A stretch of DNA of 64,000 bases from Cellulomonas sp. PhB150 (GCF_003755175.1 NZ_RKHX01000001.1:1550001-1614000); one strand, 5' to 3'; positions 1-9,791 are shown, counted from the stretch's first letter. Translations and numbers: made by a program. Notes: generated from the sequence alone by a model not told the origin.

Positions 1-1212
<1,212 letters not shown>

Positions 1213-1250
1213 TCAAGCGCCGGTCATGGCGGCGTCCACAGCCGAACCGC

Positions 1251-1679
1251 TCAGCGGAGCCCCGCGACGGCCTCCGCCGAGGTCCCCGAGTCGTCGAGGA
1301 ACTTCCCGCAGCGGTCCGCCTCGTCCTGCTCGCCGATCGCCTCGGCGGCCTCGGCCAGCGCGAGCAGCGCGCGCAGGAATCCTTCGTTGGGACGGTGGTC
1401 GGCGGGGATCGGGCCGCGGCCGTGCCAGCCGGCACGGCGCAGGGCGTCGAGGCCGCGGTGGTAGCCCGTGCGGGCGTAGGCGTAGGCCGCGACCGGGTCG
1501 CCGACGTCGGCCAGGGCGTGCTCGGCGAGCAGGGCCCAGACGAGCGACGCGGCGGGAGCGGCCGCGGCCGCCTCCTGCAGCGTCGAGCCGGAGGCCAGCG
1601 CGGCGCGCGCTTCGGCGTCAGGCCCCTCGGCGGGGAGCAGGGTGGGCGCGGGTCCGTCGAGCAGGTTCTCGTGGCTCAT
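1251..1679 (-). CDS. DUF3151 family protein
   Basis: A 142-residue cytoplasmic protein beginning MSHENLLDGPAPTLLP, rich in Ala and Leu helices (WALLAEHALADVGDPVAAYAYARTGYHRGLDALRRAGW is the core). This matches the actinobacterial DUF3151 family, which has no assigned biochemical function and is typically near purA and fba. There is no signal peptide or membrane segment. It sits upstream of purA on the same strand with a 137-base gap, so co-transcription is possible but not shown. The assignment rests on recalled family features and neighbourhood. Confidence 0.8.
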   Translation of the reverse strand: MSHENLLDGPAPTLLPAEGPDAEARAALASGSTLQEAAAAAPAASLVWALLAEHALADVGDPVAAYAYARTGYHRGLDALRRAGWHGRGPIPADHRPNEGFLRALLALAEAAEAIGEQDEADRCGKFLDDSGTSAEAVAGLR

Positions 1680-1851
1680 GCGGCCAGTCTCGCACCGCAG
1701 CGCATCCGTCCTGCGCGGGTCGTCCTGCGCGCGGTGCCGGGAGCGGCAAGAATGGCCCTCGCAGCGGTGGGGGCAGCGCGGCCCGGATGCACAGGTGCGT
1801 CCGGCAACCTACAGTCGACCCGCCCCACCACTCGACCGATCTGGGTGCCCG

Positions 1852-2217
1852 ATGATCGAGATCTCCGCCTCGTCCACCACGACGACCATCGTCATCTCCG
1901 GCGACCTCGACCTCGCCGAGCGCGACCAGTTCCCCGAGATCGCCGCGCGCGTCGTGGGCCTGCGCCGCCAGCTCGTCGTCGTCGACATGTGCCGGGTCAA
2001 CTTCATGGACTCGACCGGCGCCGCGTTCCTCATCTCGCTCGCCGACGCAGGCCGCAAGCGAGGCGGCGCGACCGTGCTGCGCGGGGCGGACCCGCGCGAC
2101 CTGTTCGTCATCGAGGTGTGCGGCGCGCTCGACCTGTTCCGCATCGACCCGGACCACCACTGCGAGCCGGTCACCGCGCCGGACGACACCGAGACGGACC
2201 CGACGCCCAGCGTCTGA
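1852..2217 (+). CDS. STAS-domain anti-sigma factor antagonist
   Basis: A 121-residue stand-alone STAS domain of the SpoIIAA/RsbV type. In partner-switching systems such proteins bind an anti-sigma kinase when unphosphorylated and so free a sigma factor. The segment NFMDSTGAAFLISL carries the canonical phosphorylatable serine (Ser54) in the DS-T/S-G turn. The start ATG at 1852 follows GGGTG and gives a normal domain N-terminus (MIEISASSTTTTIVISGDLDL). The gene is convergent with the PP2C/HATPase fusion, with six bases between the stop codons, which suggests the same signalling module. The target sigma factor is not in the window. Confidence 0.88.
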   Translation: MIEISASSTTTTIVISGDLDLAERDQFPEIAARVVGLRRQLVVVDMCRVNFMDSTGAAFLISLADAGRKRGGATVLRGADPRDLFVIEVCGALDLFRIDPDHHCEPVTAPDDTETDPTPSV

Positions 2218-2223
2218 CCCGCG

Positions 2224-4392
2224 TCAGCGACCGGCGGGCGGCAGGTCCCCGGGGCGGACCTTCGCCCAGACGAGCTTCCCGCGCGCCGACGGGCGCCAGC
2301 CCCAGTCGGCCAGGCGCTCGACGATCTTGATCCCGAACCCGCCGACCCGGCCCGGGTGCCCGTCGGTGGCGATCGGCGGGGCGGGGTTGCCGTCCTCGAC
2401 CTCGATGCGCAGCCCGTCCCCCGTGTCGTACAGCTGCAGCGACACGTGGCCGAAGCCGTGCAGCACCGCGTTGGCCACGAGCTCGGAGACGACCAGCTCG
2501 GCGTTCGCAGCGTTCGGCATGTCCCAGGCGTGGCAGGTGCGCACGACGGCGTGCCGCGCACGCCCGATCGATGCGGGCTCGCTCGGCAATGACCAGCGGC
2601 GCCGGCGCGGGCTCCGGCCGCGCTCGAGGTGGTCGCGCGGGTCAGGGACGCGCACGACGACCACGGCGACGTCGTCCTCGGGGTGGTCGGCGAGCCGCGA
2701 CAGGATCTCCTCGCCGATGCCGGCGGAGTCGCGCGCGGTCACCCCGCCGACGACCTCGGTGAGCGCGTCGATGCCCTCGCGCAGCCCGCGGTCGCGCCGC
2801 TCGATGAGCCCGTCGGTGTAGTAGACGAGCACGTCGCCGGGGTCGAGCGCGAGCGACTGGGTGGAACGCCCCTCGCCGCCGAACCCGATGAGCGGGCCGC
2901 CGCCCTCCATGAGCGCGACGACCGCACCGTCGCGCACGTGCAGCACCGGCAGGTGGCCGGCGCGGGAGTACTCGAGGCGCCATGACCCGGCCGAGCGGGT
3001 CAGCGTCGAGAGCACGAGGCCCGCGCTGCGCGGGATCCGCATGCCCGCGACCAGCTGGTCGACGCGCTCCAGCACGGGGCCGGGGGTCGTGATGTCGTAG
3101 GCGTAGGACCGCACGACCGAGCGCAGCTGGCCCATCGCCGCCGCCGCCTCGACGTCGTGCCCGACGACGTCGCCGATCACCACGCCCACCACGTCGGGCG
3201 AGATCTGCAGCACGTCGTACCAGTCGCCGCCGACCTGCACGTTCTCGGCGTTCGGCGCGTAGTAGGTCCACACGTCGAGGCCGTCGACGTCCGCCTGCTG
3301 GGGCAGCATCGCGCGCTGCAGCGTCTCGGCCAGGCGGTGCTCGCGGTCGTAGAGCCGCGCGTTGTCGATCACCAGCCCGACGCGCCGGGCGGTGAGCTCG
3401 AGGACGGTCCGCGCCGACTGCTCGAGACCGTCGAGCCCGCGGCCGGCGCGCGGCAGCACGACGAGCAGCCCGAGGACCCGTCGTCGGCCGGACACCGGGA
3501 ACACGGCGGCGCGCGACGGACCGTCGACCAGCTCGTGCGGCCCCTGGGCGTGCGCGTGCGCCGCGAGCCACGACGAGGCGCTCCCGCGGGGGAACCACCC
3601 GTCGAGCGGCAGATCGACGGGGCGCTCCTTGACGCCGTCGAGCAGCAGCTGCACCGAGTCGGGGCCAGGCGTCTGGTCGCCGCCCTGCTCGGCGACGCGC
3701 GCCGGCGCGCCGTGCCGGCGCCCCTTGCCCGACGGCGGGTGGTGGGAGTCGATCCCGTCGGCCGGCCGCAGCCCGCCGTCGTTCACGTAGAACCGCGCCC
3801 AGCCGACGATCGTGTCGGTGAGCAGCGACGCGATCTCGTGCAGCGGCGTCATCCGGTCGTCGACGTCCATGAGCAGGTCGGAGACCTGGGCGACGATCCC
3901 GAGCGCGCGGCGCTCCCGACGCTCGGCCGCGACGAGCGCGCTCTGCGCGGCGTCGTGGCTGAGCTGCTCGGTGAGGTCCTGCAGCGCGGCGATCCAATGC
4001 GTGATCCGCTCGTCGGCGCCGACGAGCGGGGACAGGTGCACGAGGCAGGTGTAGACGGACCCGTCGGCCCGCCGCAGCGACAGGGTCTGGGAGACCTCCC
4101 GGCGCTCTCGGACGGCCTCACGGACCGCGAGCAGCGCGTCCGGGCGGCGCGCGCCGGGCGGCACGGGGTCACGCTGGTGCCGACGGGCGTCGGCCGCGTC
4201 GTACCCTGTGCTCACCTCGAACGCCCGGTTGACCCACACCACGGGCAGATGAGGATCGGCACCATCCAGCAGTGCGACGGGCACGGCGAGGTCCCGCAGT
4301 GCACGTTCGAGCACCACTGGTTCCACAGCAGAGCGTTCCGGCACGTCAGAAACGATCTCGGTGACAGTTCGACTCTCAGGGGAGTTGACCAC
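2224..4392 (-). CDS. PAS-GAF-PP2C (SpoIIE/RsbU) phosphatase fused to HATPase anti-sigma kinase domain
   Basis: A 722-residue regulator likely to act on the flanking STAS proteins. Domains in order: PAS (about 20-130, VVWVNRAFEVSTGYD), a linker and GAF-type region (about 170-330), SpoIIE/PP2C phosphatase (about 350-570, with LQRAMLPQQ, GGDWYDV and VIGDVVGHDVEAAA), and a C-terminal HATPase_c domain (about 590-715, with SELVANAVLHG as N-box and GGFGIKIVERLADWG). Phosphatase and anti-sigma kinase activities are thus in one chain. The start is the third of three consecutive GTG codons, five bases after GGAGG at 4398-4402. The reading frame stays open far upstream, but that part is antisense to other genes. 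There are no membrane segments, so it is cytoplasmic. Confidence 0.88.
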   Translation of the reverse strand: MVNSPESRTVTEIVSDVPERSAVEPVVLERALRDLAVPVALLDGADPHLPVVWVNRAFEVSTGYDAADARRHQRDPVPPGARRPDALLAVREAVRERREVSQTLSLRRADGSVYTCLVHLSPLVGADERITHWIAALQDLTEQLSHDAAQSALVAAERRERRALGIVAQVSDLLMDVDDRMTPLHEIASLLTDTIVGWARFYVNDGGLRPADGIDSHHPPSGKGRRHGAPARVAEQGGDQTPGPDSVQLLLDGVKERPVDLPLDGWFPRGSASSWLAAHAHAQGPHELVDGPSRAAVFPVSGRRRVLGLLVVLPRAGRGLDGLEQSARTVLELTARRVGLVIDNARLYDREHRLAETLQRAMLPQQADVDGLDVWTYYAPNAENVQVGGDWYDVLQISPDVVGVVIGDVVGHDVEAAAAMGQLRSVVRSYAYDITTPGPVLERVDQLVAGMRIPRSAGLVLSTLTRSAGSWRLEYSRAGHLPVLHVRDGAVVALMEGGGPLIGFGGEGRSTQSLALDPGDVLVYYTDGLIERRDRGLREGIDALTEVVGGVTARDSAGIGEEILSRLADHPEDDVAVVVVRVPDPRDHLERGRSPRRRRWSLPSEPASIGRARHAVVRTCHAWDMPNAANAELVVSELVANAVLHGFGHVSLQLYDTGDGLRIEVEDGNPAPPIATDGHPGRVGGFGIKIVERLADWGWRPSARGKLVWAKVRPGDLPPAGR

Positions 4393-4470
4393 CACCACCT
4401 CCGATCGTCTAGCGTGCTGAACGGGCGAAACGTCGATCACAACGGCGACGCCTTCACCGGAAGGAGCACC

Positions 4471-4887
4471 GTGCGCGACGGTAACAGCACGACCCCCGAC
4501 GAGCCCGCCGACGCCGCGGGAGCGGCGGGCGCTGCAGGCGAGCCCGGAGCCGTCCACGTGATCGTCGGGACCGACAGCACCCGCATCGTCCTGTCGGGCG
4601 AGGTCGACGCCGACCTGGCCTCGGAGCTGCAGGAGGCGACGGCCGAGGCCGAGCACCTGGGGCTCCCGATCGAGGTCGATGCGCACCACGTGACGTTCAT
4701 GGACTCGTCGGGCGTGGCGTTCCTCGCCCGGCTCTCCATCCGGTCCCAGCACCGCGTCCGGTTGCTGCGCGTGCCGCCGACGGTCCGCTTCCTGCTCGAG
4801 GTCACCCGCATCGGCGAGCTGCTGGACGTCGTCGACGGCGACGACGACCGCGAGTTCCAGCCCGTGGGCGACACGACCACGGACTGA
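4471..4887 (+). CDS. STAS-domain anti-sigma factor antagonist
   Basis: A 138-residue protein with a 30-residue Ala/Gly/Pro-rich N-terminal tail and a STAS domain (VHVIVGTDSTRIVLSGEVDADLA onward). TFMDSSGVAFLARL contains the conserved phospho-acceptor serine (Ser79). The GTG start at 4471 is chosen because AAGGAG lies at 4461-4466; the open frame extends far upstream but only antisense to the phosphatase gene. It is transcribed divergently from the PP2C/HATPase gene with about 80 bases between, so the two probably share a control region. Confidence 0.87.
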   Translation: MRDGNSTTPDEPADAAGAAGAAGEPGAVHVIVGTDSTRIVLSGEVDADLASELQEATAEAEHLGLPIEVDAHHVTFMDSSGVAFLARLSIRSQHRVRLLRVPPTVRFLLEVTRIGELLDVVDGDDDREFQPVGDTTTD

Positions 4888-4900
4888 CCGCTCGACCACT

Positions 4901-4946
4901 CGACGAAGCCCCCGGTCGCCCTTGCGGGCCGCCGGGGGCTTCGTCG
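4901..4946. terminator. Bidirectional terminator hairpin
   Basis: A perfect 15-base inverted repeat (CGACGAAGCCCCCGG at 4901-4915 and its complement at 4932-4946) with a 16-base loop. It lies between the convergent STAS gene and the aldolase gene. The U-tract is poor, as is usual in high-GC actinobacteria. Confidence 0.8.
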
Positions 4947-4952
4947 TGCGGG

Positions 4953-5972
4953 TCAGAGCTTGTGGCCGGCCGAACGCAGCTGCTGCGCGGCCTCGACCAG
5001 GCGCTGTGCCAGCCCGGCCTCGGCGAGCTTGCCCCAGGCGCGCGGGTCGTAGGCCTTCTTGTTGCCCACCTCGCCGTCGACCTTGAGCACGCCGTCGTAG
5101 TTGCGGAAGAAGTGGTCCGCGACGGGACGGCTGAACGCGTACTGCGTGTCCGTGTCGATGTTCATCTTGATGACGCCGTTGTCGACCGCCTCGGCGATCT
5201 CGGCCTCGGTCGAGCCCGAACCACCGTGGAACACGAGGTCGAACGGGTTCTCCTTGCCGATCGCGTCGCCGACGGCCTTCTGGATGTCCGCGAGGATCGA
5301 CGGGCGCAGCTTGACGGCACCCGGCTTGTAGACGCCGTGCACGTTGCCGAACGTGAGGGCCGTCAGGTAGCGGCCGCGCTCGCCGGCACCGAGGGCCTTG
5401 ACCGTGGCCAGGCCGTCCTCGACGGTCGTGTACAGCTTGTCGTTGATCTCGGCCGTGTGGCCGTCCTCCTCGCCACCGACGACGCCGACCTCGATCTCGA
5501 GGATCGTGCGCGCGGCGACGGACAGCTCGAGGAGCTCCTCGGCGATGACCAGGTTCTCGTCGAGCGGCACGGACGAGCCGTCCCACATGTGCGACTGGAA
5601 CGTGGGGAGCTTGCCGGCCTTGACCTGCTCGATCTCGAGCGCGAGCAGCGGGCGCACCCAGGAGTCGAGGTTCTGCTTGGCGCAGTGGTCCGTGTGCAGG
5701 GCGACCGTGATCGGGTAGCCCTTGGCGACCTCGGCGGCGTAGGCCGCGAGCGCGAGCGACCCGGCGACGCGGTCCTTGACGGTCGAGCCGGCTGCGTACT
5801 CGGCACCGCCGACGGACACCTGGATGATGCCGTCGGACTCGGCCTCGGCGAAGCCCTGCAGCGCGGCGGTCAGCGTCTGGGAGGACGTGACGTTCACGGC
5901 CGGGTAGGCGAACTTGCCCGCCTTCGCCCGGTCGATCATCTCTGCGTACACCTCGGGGGTGGCGATAGCCAT
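4953..5972 (-). CDS. fba: Fructose-bisphosphate aldolase, class II
   Basis: Catalyses reversible cleavage of fructose 1,6-bisphosphate to dihydroxyacetone phosphate and glyceraldehyde 3-phosphate with a divalent metal. The 339-residue length is normal for class IIA. Visible signatures are the metal-ligand segment ALHTDHCAKQNL, SHMWDGSSVPLDEN, GNVHGVY and the phosphate-binding FHGGSGST. The ATG at 5972 is preceded on the minus strand by AGGAGATG. It also receives the glyceraldehyde 3-phosphate made by the KDPG aldolase encoded further along. The gene ends close to a strong hairpin. Confidence 0.97.
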   Translation of the reverse strand: MAIATPEVYAEMIDRAKAGKFAYPAVNVTSSQTLTAALQGFAEAESDGIIQVSVGGAEYAAGSTVKDRVAGSLALAAYAAEVAKGYPITVALHTDHCAKQNLDSWVRPLLALEIEQVKAGKLPTFQSHMWDGSSVPLDENLVIAEELLELSVAARTILEIEVGVVGGEEDGHTAEINDKLYTTVEDGLATVKALGAGERGRYLTALTFGNVHGVYKPGAVKLRPSILADIQKAVGDAIGKENPFDLVFHGGSGSTEAEIAEAVDNGVIKMNIDTDTQYAFSRPVADHFFRNYDGVLKVDGEVGNKKAYDPRAWGKLAEAGLAQRLVEAAQQLRSAGHKL

Positions 5973-6090
5973 CTGCTCACATCTCCTGCGGCTAGTGGGG
6001 GAGGTATCGATCAGAGTTTGCCACTACCGGGCGATACCGCGTCCGGGACGTCCTGCCCATGGACGCGTGACGCAGCTCTCCTCGACGCGC

Positions 6091-6747
6091 TCAGGTGGCG
6101 GCGTGCTGGGCGACCCACGCGTGCATCGCGATCGCGGCCGCCGCGCCCGCGTTGATCGAGCGGGTCGAGCCGAACTGGGCGATGTGCAGCACGTCGGCGG
6201 CCGCCGCGCGGACCTCGTCGGACAGGCCCACCGACTCCTGGCCGAACACGAGGACGCACGCGCGGGGCAGCGGGTAGCCCTCGAGCGGAACCGAGCCCGG
6301 CAGGTTGTCGACGCCGAGCACCGGCAGCCCCTCCGCGTCGGCCCACGCCACGAGATCGGCGACCGTCGGGTGGTGGCGCACGTGCTGGTAGCGGTCCGTC
6401 ACCATGGCGCCGCGGCGGTTCCAGCGGCGGTTGCCGACGATGTGCACCTGCGCCGCGAGGAACGCGTTGGCGGTGCGGACCACCGAGCCGATGTTGAGGT
6501 CGTGCTGCCAGTTCTCGATCGCGACGTGGAACGGGTGGCGGCGGGTGTCGAGGTCGGCGACCACTGCCTCGAGGGTCCAGTACCGGTACCGGTCGACGAC
6601 GTTGCGGCGGTCGCCGTGCGCGAGGAGCTCGGGGTCGTAGCGCTCGTCGGGCGAGCCGTCCGCGTTCCGTGGCCACTCCCCCGGGCCGCCGGGCCAGGGG
6701 CCGACGCCCACCTCGTCGGGCCGGCCGCTCTCGTCGTCTGCGCTCAC
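6091..6747 (-). CDS. SpoU/TrmH-family RNA 2'-O-methyltransferase
   Basis: A 218-residue protein with the knotted SpoU fold. IENWQHDLNIGSVVRTANAF is motif 1 (the NxGxxxRTA type), LVFGQESVGLSDEV is motif 2 and IAQFGSTRSINAGAAAAIAMHAW is motif 3. It should transfer a methyl group from S-adenosylmethionine to a ribose 2'-OH in tRNA or rRNA; the exact target cannot be read from sequence. The N-terminal 60 residues are a charged extension outside the fold. It is divergent from dedA with an 84-base gap. Confidence 0.88.
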   Translation of the reverse strand: MSADDESGRPDEVGVGPWPGGPGEWPRNADGSPDERYDPELLAHGDRRNVVDRYRYWTLEAVVADLDTRRHPFHVAIENWQHDLNIGSVVRTANAFLAAQVHIVGNRRWNRRGAMVTDRYQHVRHHPTVADLVAWADAEGLPVLGVDNLPGSVPLEGYPLPRACVLVFGQESVGLSDEVRAAAADVLHIAQFGSTRSINAGAAAAIAMHAWVAQHAAT

Positions 6748-6819
6748 AGCGACGACGGTACGGGCGAAGCCTCACGAGCCGCACACAGCCCGCACGAGGG
6801 CGGCACACATCCCGGCCCG

Positions 6820-6825
6820 TAGGCT
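6820..6825 (+). promoter_or_regulatory. Putative -10 element of leaderless dedA promoter
   Basis: TAGGCT ends six bases before the dedA ATG at 6832 and no Shine-Dalgarno sequence is present. This is the TANNNT-to-ATG geometry expected for leaderless actinobacterial mRNAs. Confidence 0.55.
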
Positions 6826-6831
6826 GGCCGC

Positions 6832-7575
6832 ATGCTCTCGACGACGCTCGCCGCCGCAGGCTCCGTGCACGCCCTCGGTCCCGACTTCCTGGACGCCGAC
6901 AAGCTCATCAGCTCGTTCGGCACGTGGGCCCTCGTGGGCATCGCCGTCGTCGTCTTCATCGAGTCGGGCCTGCTGTTCCCGATCCTGCCCGGCGACTCGC
7001 TGCTGTTCACCGCGGGCGCGCTCGTCGCGCAGGGGACGCTCGACCTCAACATCTGGTGGCTCAGCGCGATCCTCTTCGCCGCGGCGTTCCTGGGCGACCA
7101 GTGCGCGTTCCTCATCGGGCGCACGGTCGGGCCCAAGGTCTTCAACAAGCCGGACTCGCGGTTCTTCAAGAAGCGCTACGTCGACCAGACCTACGCCTAC
7201 TTCGACCGCTACGGCGGACGGACCATCGTCGTCGCGCGCTTCGTGCCCATCGTGCGGACGTACGCGCCCGTCGCGGCCGGTGTCGGCGGCATGCGCTACC
7301 GCCACTTCGTGGGCTTCAACGCGCTCGGCGCGCTGCTCTGGGCCGTCGGCGTGACGTGGCTCGGGTACGCGCTGGGCAACATCACGTTCGTCAAGAACAA
7401 CATCGAGCTGCTGCTGGTCGTCGTCGTGGCGATCTCGGTCATCCCGATCGGGCTCGAGCTGCTGCGCGCGCGGCGCAAGGCCAAGGCGGGCGAGTCGCTC
7501 GAGCAGCCTCGCGACGAGCGGTACGACGAGCCCCACGAGCGGGCCGAGGTCGAGAGGAAGGCGTTCGACGCATGA
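6832..7575 (+). CDS. DedA family membrane protein (VTT/SNARE-associated)
   Basis: A 247-residue inner-membrane protein. Hydrophobic segments are WALVGIAVVVFIESGLLFPI with the following re-entrant region, IWWLSAILFAAAFLGDQ, ALGALLWAVGVTWLGYALG and ELLLVVVVAISVIPIGLELL. The family signature GGRTIVVARFVPIVRTYAPVAAG carries the conserved Arg residues. DedA proteins are linked to lipid-carrier recycling and envelope homeostasis. The C-terminal tail is charged and cytoplasmic. The last codons overlap the ATG of the HAD gene (ATGA), so the two are translationally coupled. Confidence 0.92.
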   Translation: MLSTTLAAAGSVHALGPDFLDADKLISSFGTWALVGIAVVVFIESGLLFPILPGDSLLFTAGALVAQGTLDLNIWWLSAILFAAAFLGDQCAFLIGRTVGPKVFNKPDSRFFKKRYVDQTYAYFDRYGGRTIVVARFVPIVRTYAPVAAGVGGMRYRHFVGFNALGALLWAVGVTWLGYALGNITFVKNNIELLLVVVVAISVIPIGLELLRARRKAKAGESLEQPRDERYDEPHERAEVERKAFDA

Positions 7576-8345
7576 CGCGCGAGATCCGCTCCTGGCTGTC
7601 CGACATGGACGGCGTGCTCGTCCATGAGGGCACGGCCCTGCCGGGCGCCGCCGAGTTCGTCCGCGCCCTGCGCGACAAGGAGCGCCCGTTCCTGGTGCTC
7701 ACGAACAACTCGATCTTCACGCCGCGGGACCTGCGCGCGCGGCTCGCCGCGTCCGGCATCGACCTGCCCGAGGACGCGATCTGGACCTCGGCGCTGGCCA
7801 CCGCCCAGTTCCTCGTCGACCAGATGCCGCACGGCTCCGCGTACGTGATCGGCGAGGCCGGCCTGACGACCGCGCTGTACGAGGCCGGCTACACGCTGAC
7901 CGCCGCGCAGCCCGACTTCGTCGTCCTCGGCGAGACGCGGACGTACTCGTTCGAGGCGATCACCCAGGCCATCCGCCTGATCCAGGGCGGCGCGCGGTTC
8001 ATCGCGACGAACCCCGACGTCACCGGCCCCTCCGCGGACGGCGACCTGCCCGCCACGGGCGCGGTCGCGGCGATGATCCGCGCAGCGACCGGGCGCGACC
8101 CCTACTTCGTCGGCAAGCCCAACCCGATGATGATCCGCTCGGCGCTCAACCGGATCGACGCGCACTCGGAGACCACCGCGATGGTCGGCGACCGCATGGA
8201 CACCGACGTGGTCGCGGGCATCGAGGCCGGGCTCCGCACGTTCCTGGTCCTCACGGGCTCGACGCGGCTCGAGGACGTCGAGCGCTTCCCGTTCCGGCCC
8301 AGCGAGGTGCTGCCGTCGGTGGCCGACCTGGTCGAGCGGGTCTGA
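7572..8345 (+). CDS. HAD-IIA family hydrolase (NagD-like)
   Basis: A 257-residue HAD phosphatase with type IIA cap. Motif I is LSDMDGVLVHEG (nucleophile Asp in DxDG), motif II is FLVLTNNS, motif III is the Lys of VGKPNPMMI and motif IV is MVGDRMDTDV. The family dephosphorylates nucleoside monophosphates or sugar phosphates; the substrate here is not identifiable. The ATG at 7572 overlaps the dedA stop by four bases, indicating an operon. Confidence 0.93.
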   Translation: MTREIRSWLSDMDGVLVHEGTALPGAAEFVRALRDKERPFLVLTNNSIFTPRDLRARLAASGIDLPEDAIWTSALATAQFLVDQMPHGSAYVIGEAGLTTALYEAGYTLTAAQPDFVVLGETRTYSFEAITQAIRLIQGGARFIATNPDVTGPSADGDLPATGAVAAMIRAATGRDPYFVGKPNPMMIRSALNRIDAHSETTAMVGDRMDTDVVAGIEAGLRTFLVLTGSTRLEDVERFPFRPSEVLPSVADLVERV

Positions 8346-8349
8346 CTCC

Positions 8350-8925
8350 TCAGGCCAGGCCGAGGTCGGTCAGGCTGAAGAGGTAGTGGTACGGCACGCC
8401 GTACGCCTCGATCTTCTCCTGCGCACCGGTGTTCCGGTCGACGATCACGGCGACGCCGAGCACCTCGGCGCCCGCCTCGCGCGCGGCCTCGAGGGCGGCG
8501 ATCGGCGAACCCCCGGTCGTCGACGTGTCCTCGAGGATGACGACCTTGCGGCCGGCGATGTCCGGGCCTTCGATGCGGCGCTGCATGCCGTGAGCCTTGG
8601 CCTCCTTGCGGACGACGAACGCGTCGAGGTCCTGCCCGCGGCTCGCGGCGGCGTGCAGCAGCGAGGTCGCGACGGGGTCGGCGCCGAGGGTCAGCCCGCC
8701 GACGGCGTCGATCTCCGCGGTGCCGAGCCCGACCTCCTCGAGGCGGTCCAGCAGCAGGTGGCCGATGAGCGGGGCGGCCCGGTGGTGGAGCGTGGCGCGA
8801 CGCAGGTCGACGTAGTAGTCGGCCTCGCGGCCCGACGAGAGCGTCACCTTGCCGTGCACGACGGCGAGGTCCTGGATGAGGGCGAGCAGCTGCTCGCGGG
8901 GCGTCGGGGAGAGCGTCTCGGTCAC
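8350..8925 (-). CDS. pyrE: Orotate phosphoribosyltransferase
   Basis: Converts orotate and PRPP to orotidine 5'-phosphate in pyrimidine synthesis. The 191 residues include the PRPP-binding motif VVILEDTSTTGGS and the flexible-loop segment RKEAKAHGMQRRIEG with catalytic Lys/His. The GTG start at 8925 is supported by a -10-like TACCCT seven bases upstream, consistent with leaderless translation. It is convergent with the HAD gene, with four bases between the stops, and no terminator hairpin is visible there. Confidence 0.95.
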   Translation of the reverse strand: MTETLSPTPREQLLALIQDLAVVHGKVTLSSGREADYYVDLRRATLHHRAAPLIGHLLLDRLEEVGLGTAEIDAVGGLTLGADPVATSLLHAAASRGQDLDAFVVRKEAKAHGMQRRIEGPDIAGRKVVILEDTSTTGGSPIAALEAAREAGAEVLGVAVIVDRNTGAQEKIEAYGVPYHYLFSLTDLGLA

Positions 8926-8932
8926 GCGCGCC

Positions 8933-8938
8933 AGGGTA
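8933..8938 (-). promoter_or_regulatory. Putative -10 element of leaderless pyrE promoter
   Basis: On the minus strand TACCCT is followed by seven bases and then the pyrE GTG. There is no Shine-Dalgarno match. The element lies in the 19-base gap between pyrE and the SDR gene, so pyrE has its own promoter. Confidence 0.55.
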
Positions 8939-8944
8939 GCGGGC

Positions 8945-9721
8945 CTACCGGTCCTGGTGCTCGATCGCCTTGCGGTAGCGGCCCACGGCCCGGACCGCGG
9001 ACCGGGGGGCGATGCGGGCGAGCGCCGAGATGGTCCGGTAGCGGGCGCTCGGCGTCGAGATGACCACGCCCCGGCGGACGTCCGCGAGGGCGGTCGCGAC
9101 GACGCTCTCCGCGTTCAGCCACGCGATCGCGGGGTAGCTGCTGACGTCGATGTCGCCGCGCTCGTGGAACTCGGTGTGCACGAAGCCGGGGCACAGGGCC
9201 GTGGCGGTGACGCCGGTGTCCTTGAGCTCGACCGCCAGGCCCTCGGTGAAGCTGCGGACCCACGCCTTGTGGGCGGAGTACGTGCCCGACGCGAGCAGTG
9301 CGGCGACCGAGGCGACGTTGAGGATCGCGCCGCGGCCGCGCGCGGTCATGGCCTCGGCAGCGGCGTGGGACAGGACGAGGACGGCCCGGACCATCACGTC
9401 GAGGGCGGCCTCCTCGCGGGAGACGTCACCGCCGACGAACGTCTGGTTGAGGCCGAGCCCGGCGTTGTTGACGAGCAGACCGACGGGTCGCTCGTCGTCC
9501 CGGAGGCGGATCGCGACGCGCTCGACGTCGACCCGGTCGGACAGGTCGGCGACGAGGACCTCGGCCCGGATGCCGGCCGCTGCCTCGAGCTGCGAGGCGA
9601 GGCGCGTGAGGCGCTCCTCGTCGCGCGCGACGAGGACGAGGTCGTGCTTGGCTGTGGCCAGCTGCCAGGCGAACTCGAGGCCGAGGCCGGCGCTGGCGCC
9701 GGTGACGAGAGCGGTACCCAT
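8945..9721 (-). CDS. Short-chain dehydrogenase/reductase
   Basis: A 258-residue classical SDR. The NAD(P)-binding motif is TGASAGLGLEFAWQL (TGxxxGxG), the structural motif is LLVNNAGLG, and the catalytic Tyr-Lys pair is in YSAHKAW with a Ser upstream (NVASVAALLASG). The Arg after the second strand (LVARDEERL) suggests NADPH preference. The ATG at 9721 places the Rossmann motif at residue 8; a longer open frame upstream would add an unstructured Arg-rich tail. The substrate is unknown. Confidence 0.88.
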   Translation of the reverse strand: MGTALVTGASAGLGLEFAWQLATAKHDLVLVARDEERLTRLASQLEAAAGIRAEVLVADLSDRVDVERVAIRLRDDERPVGLLVNNAGLGLNQTFVGGDVSREEAALDVMVRAVLVLSHAAAEAMTARGRGAILNVASVAALLASGTYSAHKAWVRSFTEGLAVELKDTGVTATALCPGFVHTEFHERGDIDVSSYPAIAWLNAESVVATALADVRRGVVISTPSARYRTISALARIAPRSAVRAVGRYRKAIEHQDR

Positions 9722-9785
9722 GGTGGTCAGCCTATGCGGGTCACGCCGCCCTCGTCGGGCGGACCGTCGTGTCGGCGCACCCACC

Positions 9786-9791
9786 TACCCT
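9786..9791 (+). promoter_or_regulatory. Putative -10 element for the SNF2 helicase gene
   Basis: TACCCT lies 31 bases before the chosen GTG start. That would give a short leader containing the AAGGAGG ribosome-binding site at 9811-9817. Confidence 0.4.

Noticed and set aside
4393..5586. Upstream extension of the PP2C/HATPase frame to about 1120 residues
   Set aside because: The extension is antisense to the STAS gene and out of frame with the aldolase gene on the same strand; GGAGG plus GTG at 4390-4392 gives a normal PAS N-terminus.
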